13,886 bases of DNA, from NCBI GenBank assembly GCA_000485475.1, contig AXYY01000023.1, positions 1 to 13,886 of the forward strand. The letters run 5' to 3'. Positions 1-7,500 of this stretch are shown here, one piece after another. Every line of letters begins with the position of its first letter. Position 1 is the stretch's first letter. The notes below the pieces were generated by a model. That model did no database searches, had not been told where the DNA came from, and saw only the letters and a list, made by a program, of their open reading frames with translations. Made by a program: the position numbers and the translations under genes. The stretch is from Candidatus Ancillula trichonymphae ImTpAt (GTDB lineage Bacteria > Actinomycetota > Actinomycetes > Actinomycetales > Bifidobacteriaceae).

Positions 1-1175
1 AACATCATGCAATTTTTGCGGCTAAGGGCGAAAGAGTAGATATAGTAGCAGGTGGAGTTGATCTCTATACCTGCAAAGGCTGACGTCACCATCTGCATAG
101 GAACGGAACCGCCATACAACTGCACGGGAGGATCATATGATATTTTAATTGGCGACTTTGTTGCTAGCGGAACTTCATTCGCCACACCGTTAGTTGCTTC
201 TGCTGCAGCGCTACTCCTCCGTTTCAATCCGTACTTACCTACCCAAGTCAAGAACGCGCTGTATCGAGGTGCAAAAAATCTTGACGATCCAGAACGCTTC
301 GGGTATGGATTGCTTGATGTTACAAAATCAGTGGAATTGGTTAAAGCAAGTGATGTGAATACGCCGGTAACGGAGGTTGATCTTCCGCATCCGCCGACTA
401 ATTTAACTGCAAAAGTGACCGGTTCGAGTGTGCAAGTGAACTGGAGTGAACCAAGCATGGCTGCTAGAACTCCAGTTGGAAGTTACTTCATCAAGATCAC
501 CAACAATGATGGATTAATTGTTAGAACTGAATCTGTTGCACTAAGAGGAACGAACACGTTTACCGCTGCAACAGGTATGGCACCTGGACATTATAGAGTC
601 AGCGTGGTTGCGCGTAACCAGGCTGGAGATTCTCCAGAAGAAGTTGCGACGACTTGTGTCATTGAGCTTGAGGTCAAGAATCCAATTGCCGCACTTCCAT
701 TTGCCGATGTTTGTTCCTGGGACTGAGGAAGCAGACTCCGTTTTATGGGGCTACCAGCACGGTATCACAACTGGTGTTGATGAGGTGCACTTTGCGCCTC
801 CTGCGACTTCCCAGTTTCAAGATATTCCGACGAACCACCAATTCTACAAGAAGATTGCGTGGCTCGCGAGCCAAAACATCACGAAAACCACAAATACCAC
901 CTATTCACACCAGATGGTCCCCGGCCTGATAAGTCAGATGGCGCTGTTTCTGCGCCGACTAGCGAAATCAACTTCTGGTGCGAACAGTTGTGGTTTCCAA
1001 GATGTGGAAAATATAAACGATAGTGAAACGAGGAATGCCATTTGCTGGGTAAAAGATAAAGGAATTAATTACGCTAGGCGTCGACTCTGCTCACACAGTT
1101 TACGCACCAATGGAGAATCTGCGACGCGACAACATGCTAATGTTTCTCAGGCGCGAGTGGACAACGGCTTTGTAG
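1..1175 (+). pseudogene. Decayed secreted subtilisin-like protease with FnIII and SLH-like repeats (3' part)
   Basis: This is the remnant of an S8-family serine protease, normally exported and held at the cell surface; its 5' end lies outside the window. Frame 3 (from base 3) reads a subtilase core ending in ERVDIVAGGVDLYTCKG and hits TGA at 81. Frame 1 carries on with the catalytic-serine motif SGTSFATP (about bases 160-190), then the usual GYGLLDV end of the domain, then an FnIII-like domain (about 385-630). It stops at 724 just after FADV. Frame 2 continues with PGTEEADSVLWGYQHGITTGV and a second repeat (FQDIP, FYKKIAWLA). Frame 1 is needed for TPDGP near 907-920, then frame 2 again for QMALFLRRLA. 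Frame 3 finishes with LGVDSAHTVYAP and FLRR, stopping at 1173-1175. Homology therefore crosses frames near 81, 715, 900, 925 and 1067. Disruptions this clustered, next to intact genes, indicate decay rather than scattered sequencing error. Its last 39 bases overlap the 3' end of tilS, which runs the other way. The pseudogene call is firm; the exact indel positions are inferred. Confidence 0.85.
697..1160 (+). repeat. Degenerate SLH-like surface-anchoring repeats within the protease pseudogene
   Basis: Three units of the SLH-like pattern F-x-D-V ... W-x-x-x-x-G-I-T-x-G ... F-x-P ... Q-M-x-x-F-L-x-R can be picked out when frames are switched. Unit 1 runs from FADV to GITTGVDEVHFAP. Unit 2 runs from FQDIP through IAWLASQNIT to QMALFLRRLA. 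Unit 3 runs from FQDVEN through CWVKDKGI and GVDSAHTVYAP to NMLMFLRR. Such modules hold exported proteins to the actinobacterial or Gram-positive wall. Unit 1 lacks the usual VTRxQMxxFLYR end: FAP is followed directly by PATS and then by the start of unit 2. This suggests an in-frame deletion of roughly 20-25 residues on top of the frameshifts. Unit borders are approximate. Confidence 0.65.
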
Positions 1176-2204
1176 TTGCCGAAATATTTGTAGTGTATTC
1201 CACTCAGTTCTGCGCACAATGAATTCGCCAGGCAGTTGAATATTGCGACCACCCAAGCCGTCCAGCTGAATTAGTCGCTTGTCGATTTGCAGCACGCGCT
1301 CAAGGGTGAGTTGTTCGAAATCTGCGTGTTCCTTACACCACAACCGTATAACTCTCCAGCGCAGAGCATCCGGCAGCAACTTCAACCTATCGATGTCTAG
1401 TTCGTGCATATTCTCGCGCGTATACGTACAACTTCGATATTCTTTAAGTGCAACCTTTTCTAAATAACCACTATCCGCACTAAGAATTGTTGCCGTGCGC
1501 GTTAAGTTTTTCCGAACACCTGGAAAGATCTGCTCAAATTCGGGCAGCAGAATATTGCGCACTACTGATCGCGTCGGAACTCTTGACAAATCGTCATCTT
1601 TAGAGCAACTGTTCGTCGGATCCAGCCAGTAAGATAAGCCGTTAACTAGACAAATCTCCTCAGTCTCTTTACGATGAAGTTGCAGAAACGGGCGCAAATA
1701 GTCACCTGTAAACTCGGACATTCCAAAAAGTGCACTTGTACCAGAACCCCTTGCGAGCCCGAGCAAAACAGTTTCCGCCTGATCATCTAGTGTGTGCGCC
1801 AGTAGAACAACAAGTGTGTGCGTGTGTTGACTTTCGTGCTGCACAATCAGTTTGCGAAACACCTCATAGCGCGCAGTTCGTGCCTTAGCTTCAAGATTCG
1901 CACTACCTTGAATTGAAACCTCCACCACATCCGCTTCTCGTGCACCAAGTTCGAGGCACTGCTTGGCTGCATTTTCTGCGATCTCAGCGGAGTCCGGTTG
2001 TAATCCGTAGTTGATTGTAATTGTGCTGAAATTTCCTCTACCCAGAACTTTCGCCGCAGTGACTGCGAGCGCAAGTGAATCTGCTCCGCCACTAACTGCA
2101 ACTGCAACGTCGAAGTCTTGTCTTGTGCGTGCACTCGTCCGCCTAAGGGAGTCCTTCAGCATTCCAATTGCTTTTTGATGAGCTCGTGACTTCTTCACAT
2201 TCAT
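1137..2204 (-). CDS. tilS: tRNA(Ile)-lysidine synthetase TilS
   Basis: TilS ligates lysine to C34 of the CAU-anticodon tRNA-Ile in an ATP-dependent reaction, switching it from AUG to AUA decoding. It is normally essential and cytoplasmic. The 355-residue product has the PP-loop SGGADS at residues 38-43, the downstream LAHTLDDQAET segment near 135-145 (family HxxDDQxET), RGSG at 152-155 and a WLDPTN motif near 193-198. Its length fits the short actinobacterial form without a large C-terminal extension. The ATG at 2204 is chosen because it gives the full family N-terminus; no clear ribosome binding site precedes it. It starts 12 bp after the ldh stop, so it is probably the last gene of the same transcript. 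The C-terminal 13 residues are encoded opposite the end of the protease pseudogene. The fixed neighbours seen in many actinobacteria (hpt, ftsH) are absent downstream. Confidence 0.94.
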   Translation of the reverse strand: MNVKKSRAHQKAIGMLKDSLRRTSARTRQDFDVAVAVSGGADSLALAVTAAKVLGRGNFSTITINYGLQPDSAEIAENAAKQCLELGAREADVVEVSIQGSANLEAKARTARYEVFRKLIVQHESQHTHTLVVLLAHTLDDQAETVLLGLARGSGTSALFGMSEFTGDYLRPFLQLHRKETEEICLVNGLSYWLDPTNSCSKDDDLSRVPTRSVVRNILLPEFEQIFPGVRKNLTRTATILSADSGYLEKVALKEYRSCTYTRENMHELDIDRLKLLPDALRWRVIRLWCKEHADFEQLTLERVLQIDKRLIQLDGLGGRNIQLPGEFIVRRTEWNTLQIFRQLQSRCPLAPEKH

Positions 2205-2216
2205 TTTATGAACAGT

Positions 2217-3182
2217 TTAAGAGTCTCTATACCCAAAATTAACAAGTGTTTCACTTAAAAATGCCGCACTAGACTGCAAGCCAATCAGTTCATCAGTAGA
2301 TAATGACGGCTCAAGTTGGCTAACAATTCCAGAACCTCCGACGACCAGCGGTAGACTCATGCAGACATTCTCAATACCCTCAACATTCTCAATGCGCGTC
2401 GACAGTGGCATAATGCGGCGTTCATCGCGTGCAATACAGGTAATAATATCTACACAAGCAAGCGCAATTGCGTAGTTAGTAACCCCTTTTCCATCAATAA
2501 CTCTATACGCAGAATCCACAACCATTTTATACACATCATCACGCACTTTCGCAGTGAGCGGCTCAAAACCTGGCATGGCCTTGTAATCAAGTAGTCCAAT
2601 GTTGCCAATTGTCGCAGATGACCACAACGGTATTTCGGAGTCTCCGTGCTCACCAGCAATATATGCGTGAATGCTCTTGGAGTTGACACCTGTACGTTCA
2701 GCAAGCAGAGTTCTCAGGCGTGAGGAATCAAGAACAGTTCCAGATCCGAACACCTGCGAATGCGAGAGCCCGCAGATTTCCTGGCACACGTAGGTCACAA
2801 TATCAACTGGATTGGCAACCACCAAGTAGATCGCATCTGGAGCAACTCTGACCAGCGACGGTAACAAATTCTGCATAATTTCAATCGTGTCACCAGCCAG
2901 ATCCAGGCGAGTCTGTCCAGGCTTCTGCCGAGCACCCGCAGTTATAACAACAACATCAGAATGTTCCGCATCTTCACCATCACCAGTTGCTCTAATGTCA
3001 ACTGTTGGATAAAAGAGGCTCCCGTGCATTATGTCTAGTTGCTCCGCTTGCGCGCGCTTCAAGTTCACATCAAACAGCACAATCTCGCGCGCAATGCCTG
3101 TAGACGCAAGTGCAAACGCGGTCGCTGAGCCAACTGCTCCTGCACCAACAATTGTGACCTTATAGTTACTACTACTCGTCAC
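2217..3182 (-). CDS. ldh: L-lactate dehydrogenase
   Basis: LDH reduces pyruvate to L-lactate with NADH in the cytoplasm and regenerates NAD+ for glycolysis. The 321-residue protein has the nucleotide-binding GAGAVG at residues 13-18. In the mobile loop GARQKPGQTR, Q86 sits at the position that selects pyruvate over oxaloacetate (malate dehydrogenases have Arg there), and R92 is the loop arginine. D152 and R155 match the catalytic Asp168/Arg171, and H179 in GEHGDS matches His195; the spacing agrees. This supports lactate rather than malate dehydrogenase. The start is a GTG at 3182-3180 directly abutting the TAA of the upstream gene, with GGAG at 3191-3194 spaced 8 nt away. That implies translation coupled to the DsbA-like gene. 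Nothing appears truncated. Whether fructose-1,6-bisphosphate activates the enzyme cannot be told from here. Confidence 0.95.
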   Translation of the reverse strand: MTSSSNYKVTIVGAGAVGSATAFALASTGIAREIVLFDVNLKRAQAEQLDIMHGSLFYPTVDIRATGDGEDAEHSDVVVITAGARQKPGQTRLDLAGDTIEIMQNLLPSLVRVAPDAIYLVVANPVDIVTYVCQEICGLSHSQVFGSGTVLDSSRLRTLLAERTGVNSKSIHAYIAGEHGDSEIPLWSSATIGNIGLLDYKAMPGFEPLTAKVRDDVYKMVVDSAYRVIDGKGVTNYAIALACVDIITCIARDERRIMPLSTRIENVEGIENVCMSLPLVVGGSGIVSQLEPSLSTDELIGLQSSAAFLSETLVNFGYRDS

Positions 3183-3968
3183 TTACGAAACTCCGCCCGC
3201 CTTAAACATGACCTTTATGCGTGAGTAGTCACCATCAAATCCTGAAGTTGTGAAGGTGTTAAACACAAAATGCGGCAGTCCACTAGGCAGTTTCTTCTGA
3301 GTAGTAGTTGCAGTCGCTATTCCCAAGTCACTCAACCCCTCACCTTTCTGCATGCATTCAGTCATCTTCTGCTTGTCCAGTCCTGCTTTCGCATATTCAT
3401 CTTGGAAAAACGAATCTGGTAGAATTGGAACGTCAGGAGCTCCGTGATACGCACCAATCCCCTTCGAGAAATATTGTTCATTAACTTTTTGAATCATGGC
3501 CGAGTAGTATTCATGAAACTTATTCTGTCTAGCCGCACAATACGCATGCGCACCGCCCTTATCGGAATTCTCGTGATCAGTTAACATGGACACCAGCCGT
3601 ATCTCCAGATTCATCTTTTTGGGCGTAATGAAATTCTGCTCGAAATCTGCTTGCGAACCATGAAATGCTAGATTAAACTTCGCGCAGTATGGGCAGAACA
3701 TGTCCGTATACTCGATGAAGTGGTTTTTCGCAGCAGGATCACCAACAAGCATACCCTGGTTCCAGATTGGTGAACTTGGAGAAAGTTGGTCCGCATAATC
3801 TGCGCGCGGTTTGTACTTACTAGCAACACTCGGAGTCTTCGATTTTTCGCTGCTAATTCCCGCATCTTTTCCAGAACTGTTTGAAAACACCATGACCACA
3901 ACAATCAGGCACGTCGCAAATACAACTCCTATTGAAATTAAGATCGTCTTGAATACTTTATCACTCAT
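3183..3968 (-). CDS. Membrane-anchored DsbA-like thioredoxin-fold protein
   Basis: Predicted extracytoplasmic thiol-disulfide oxidoreductase of the DsbA/thioredoxin_4 group, 261 residues. One hydrophobic segment (about residues 9-28), preceded by lysines, looks like an uncleaved signal anchor. A low-complexity Ser/Lys linker (about 30-55) follows, then the redox domain. The active site is CPYC (92-95) in the context EYTDMFCPYC, and the conserved cis-proline is in GLPHFVFN (P232). Two further cysteines, C144 and C205, lie in the helical insert and could form a structural disulfide. The ATG at 3968 overlaps the stop of the upstream membrane gene by 8 bp (ATGAGTGA) and has a strong AAGGAGG at 3977-3983. 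Such proteins make or rearrange disulfides in exported proteins. Which partner re-oxidises or reduces this one is unknown; the adjacent CxxC membrane protein is the obvious candidate. Oxidant versus reductant role is not decidable from sequence. Confidence 0.85.
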   Translation of the reverse strand: MSDKVFKTILISIGVVFATCLIVVVMVFSNSSGKDAGISSEKSKTPSVASKYKPRADYADQLSPSSPIWNQGMLVGDPAAKNHFIEYTDMFCPYCAKFNLAFHGSQADFEQNFITPKKMNLEIRLVSMLTDHENSDKGGAHAYCAARQNKFHEYYSAMIQKVNEQYFSKGIGAYHGAPDVPILPDSFFQDEYAKAGLDKQKMTECMQKGEGLSDLGIATATTTQKKLPSGLPHFVFNTFTTSGFDGDYSRIKVMFKAGGVS

Positions 3969-4533
3969 CTGAATCGCCTCCTTTTTGTATATCTTTCAGC
4001 AGTTTCGCAGTGGCTAGTAGACTTAAAGCAAAAGCAACAACCAAAATTGCACTACTCACGGCTCCTGCAACTGACGCAGACACAGTGCCCAGAATTAGAG
4101 TGAGAACCGGGAGCAGAACCGACGTCCCACAAGCAGTACACCCAACTGTAAAGAACATGAGCACAGAGCCGAAGATTGTTGCGGCACCGGTTTTCCTGCC
4201 GATTTTGCAGACTTTTGGCTGATACAGTTTTATGTATACAATTGCACTCACAGCAACGGATTGTATTAGTGAGATGACAACAACGCACGCACCCTCAAAT
4301 GACGCCGTACTCGTGAAGATGCTCAAAAAAATATTTCCTAGCACACCAAATTTATCAGCAACATCGATGTTTGAGCCTAGTAAACTTGCGTAGAACGTGC
4401 CAATATTGGCGAAAGTCAACAAGAATGCCAGCGCAAAAAACACGACAAAACCCAACAACCAAGAAGTTGGTTTGGAATATAGCCTAGCCAATGTTTTAAC
4501 CACAGATAACAGTGTACCACACTGGTATGACAT
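3961..4533 (-). CDS. Small polytopic membrane protein with an intramembrane CxxC
   Basis: I do not recognise a characterised family. The 190-residue protein has hydrophobic segments at about 25-45, 80-102, 118-150 (long, perhaps a re-entrant pair) and 152-176. A short cytoplasmic-looking tail rich in Lys/Asp/Glu follows. Within the third segment is CTAC (132-135) in the context FTVGCTACGTS, followed by a proline (LLP). Paired cysteines inside a membrane helix with glycine and proline nearby resemble in general style the electron-carrying helices of DsbD/CcdA-type proteins. The rest of the sequence does not obviously match them. Other cysteines are C5, C83 and C109. Its stop overlaps the DsbA-like start by 8 bp, so the two are made together. 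I infer that it passes electrons to or from that protein. A transporter role, for example for metal or sulfur compounds, is an alternative. No good ribosome binding site precedes its ATG. Confidence 0.7.
   Translation of the reverse strand: MSYQCGTLLSVVKTLARLYSKPTSWLLGFVVFFALAFLLTFANIGTFYASLLGSNIDVADKFGVLGNIFLSIFTSTASFEGACVVVISLIQSVAVSAIVYIKLYQPKVCKIGRKTGAATIFGSVLMFFTVGCTACGTSVLLPVLTLILGTVSASVAGAVSSAILVVAFALSLLATAKLLKDIQKGGDSDE
3977..3983 (-). promoter_or_regulatory. Strong Shine-Dalgarno for the DsbA-like gene
   Basis: AAGGAGG on the minus strand, 8 nt before the ATG at 3968-3966 and inside the coding end of the upstream membrane gene. It is the best ribosome binding site in the window and fixes the start of the DsbA-like protein. 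Confidence 0.8.
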
Positions 4534-4544
4534 TTTCTAGTGTT

Positions 4545-4573
4545 TTTATAAAACGGAATTTTGCGAAGCAGAA
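4545..4573 (-). promoter_or_regulatory. Weak promoter candidate in the 46-bp treYZ-membrane protein gap
   Basis: The only intergenic gap of any size among the minus-strand genes (4534-4579) contains TATAAA (4545-4550) with TTCTGC (4568-4573) 17 nt upstream. These could be -10 and -35 boxes. Initiation there would fall only a few bases before the ATG at 4533, giving a nearly leaderless mRNA, which fits the lack of a Shine-Dalgarno. The -35 match is poor and AT-rich hexamers are common at this base composition. Confidence 0.25.
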
Positions 4574-4579
4574 CGCGAT

Positions 4580-7500
4580 TTAATCGACTTTTAAAATTGT
4601 TACCGAGTGCGCTGCAGATTTCAAAGTCCCAGAAATTGTAACCGCATTTTTCGAACTAGATGAAAGTATAATTCTAGGCATTTTGGTGCCAAGTTTAACC
4701 CCTACCGCCTTAACGGAACTAGAGAAGTTACAAACAACAATTAGGCCCTGATGAGACAAGAGCAGTGTATCTCCATCAGCATCTTGCGTGGTCTTGACAC
4801 GCACCTTTCTACTAGTTATCGGGGAGTCTCTAATATGATTGCGGCGGATTTTATACAACTTCTTATACCAAGAGCACATTTCTTGATGTTTATCATCACC
4901 CATTTCGTCCCACTTCAACTTGCAGTTTTCGAAGGTCTCCCATGAAATTGGGTCTGGTATTTGTACCGCCCGCACATTCTGCTCCTCGTAAAACTCTTCC
5001 CATCTAAAGTCCTTGAACTCTCTTTTGCGTCCGAGCCTGCACGCAGCTGATACATCATCATTTTTGTAGTTTGCGAAGAACTGAAATGGTGAACTTGCTG
5101 CCCACTCTTCACCCTGAAATATTAGAGGTGTAAAGGGCGATAGAAGTGTTAAGGCGCTTGCAATCTTCAACTTGTAGGTTGGCAAACTGAAGTTTGGGCG
5201 ATCTCCAAGCCCTCGGTTGCCAATTTGATCATGATTAGAAAAACACACCACAAACTTGCGCAAGTCAAAATCTTCTGGTAGTTTGGTGCCGAAATACTTT
5301 TGTCTGAACTTCGAAAACTGCCCGTCATAAACCCAACCCTGTTTAAGCGCTTTTTTCAAAGCACCAAGCGTTCCAAAATCCTTGTAATATGACCGATTCT
5401 CGTTGCTTAAATACGAGTAGAGTGCGTGATGAAAATCGTCGGCCCACTGCATGTGCAATCCAAAACCTAAGTTACCAGTGTTCGGATCAAAGGGCAGTAG
5501 AGTTCGCACATCATTCGCGTTAGATTCAGCAATTAGTGTGACTTTTCTCGCAGTATTCGCCGCAAATGCATCAACAAGCAGTGATAACTCAGACAGTATG
5601 TGCATAGACGAGTTGTCGTAAATTTCATGTGTCGCATCAAGTCGAAGTGCATCTAAATGGAACTTGTCAAACATCAAGATCGCATGGTCTAATATCCAGT
5701 CACGCACTCCTCTACTGTTCTCCTGGTCGAAGTTGAAACTGGGACCCCACGGCGTTTTATGTGCATCTGTATAATACGGACCGATGTAGTTCAAGTAGTC
5801 GCCAACTGGGCCCAAGTGATTATAAACAACATCAAGACATACTGCGAGCCCTAAATTGTGCGCTTCATTTACGAACTTCTGAAACTTCACAGGACCTCCG
5901 TATTGCTCGTAAATAGAATACAAATCAGCAACATCATATCCCCAACCAAAGTCACCGTCGAACGTGGAAACTGGCATTATTTCAACAACTTCAACACCGA
6001 GCTCCTTCAAATATGGCAACTTCTCAATTGCTGTATCAAACGTGCCCTCTTGAGTGAAAGTTCCAATATGTAGTTCATAAAAGTTCTTACCCAGCAAATC
6101 AAGACCCATCCAGTGCGAATCCGTAAATCTGAACTGATCTAAACTTGTCGTCCTTGAAAATCCATCAACCCCAAAAACCTGTCTAGTTGAGCGCGGATCT
6201 GGAACTTTTGGACCGTTGTCAATGGATACGAAGTAGTCACGATTCACGCGCACCATTTTTTTACTCCTCCACCAACCAGGTCTATCATTGGTGCGCACGA
6301 ACTTCATCTTGGAGTATGCGTCGACTTCAGAAGTTTCATCAACTGCCTTAGGTTTCAGAAGATATGCATCGACTCTTGAAGCTTTCGGCGCCCACAACTC
6401 CAAGTAGTCCTTTTTTGTACTTCCTCTGAGCGGTTCAAGAAGTGCAACCGGATACTTGGAGAAAATCTCCATCAGCAGATTGGTTCCAGGCGGGTAAGTT
6501 TTACCAGTCAATCTGTCAAACCAGAGGTTGTACCCAGACGAGAGTTTTGGGAGCACTACTGTTTGCCCAATCCAGCCGTTCTCGCGATCTAGTGTTCCTA
6601 AGTACCTAGTAACGAGCGTGATTATTTTGGGCTTCTGGCGCACGCACCTTGCGAAACCTAATGTGCAGTCAGTTGACAAAGGTAGTGGCATATAACCAGA
6701 TTCTGAACCAACGAACGCCTCATGATAATCCTTGCGAAGTTGAAGTGCGACATAAGTGACCAGCAACTTCAGCTCAGCTAGTGTTTCGGGGTGGTAGGAA
6801 TAGTTAATGCGGTAGTTTGAGGAAGTTCCTAGCGGTAAACTGGGGTTGTAGTCGGGGTTGATAATCTTGGCGAGCATCTGCTCAAGTGCTCCAAAATCCA
6901 CAACTCCTCTATTATCCGGGTCCACCAACATCAACTTCAACGATTCTAGTCCTTGGTAGTTATCTGTAACTCCTGGCATGGTCAGTTGAACAGCCTTGAA
7001 TGACAAAACTGCAGCAGTTATTAAACTTTCTTGCTGCATAAACCAGTCGTCAAGAATTTGGACTACTTTTTCATCAGTTATTGCGCCCTTTGCAAAGTCC
7101 AGAACCGCATCCTCATACTGCCTGTTTACCCTGAGCCAACTTGTGTAGATTTTTGCCTCGCGCATCACCTTGATCAAGTGTTTCTCGAGGCGCTCAGGAG
7201 TGATTCTCACAGATTCGTCATTGGTCCAGGTGCCCACAATTGTCTGCCACACCAAGTTCTCCATATTCGCATTGACTAGCGATGAGTTGTATTTGGAAGT
7301 TGCTTGTTTTAATCTTCTAAGAGTTCGTACCCACGCGCCAATATCTTGAGTAAGAACTGATAAGAACGCACGCACATCCTCAGACCTCTTGGAATCATGT
7401 GTCGTTGCAGTAGTCATCGCGTATGGAGTCTCAAACTGCAGCATTCGTGCGGCGTTGTGGAATGCGTGCAAAGTTATACCGAAGTTATGAATATCGCTGC

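Noticed and set aside
52..54. GTG at 52 as the true start of a 224-residue protein.
   Set aside because: The preceding bases encode the adjoining part of the subtilase domain in another frame, with no spacer or ribosome binding site. This is a frameshifted gene, not a start.
2217..3182. Malate dehydrogenase instead of lactate dehydrogenase.
   Set aside because: The specificity position in the mobile loop is Gln (Q86), not Arg, and the surrounding RQKPG-x-TRLDL is typical of LDH.
3961..4533. VKOR- or DsbB-type partner for the DsbA-like protein.
   Set aside because: Length and helix count are similar, but the paired loop cysteines and the conserved Ser/Thr and aromatic residues around CxxC are not seen. 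Only the CxxC itself fits.
4534..4579. Rho-independent terminator after treYZ.
   Set aside because: Only a 3-bp GCG/CGC pairing can be found in the gap, and no T-run follows a stable stem.
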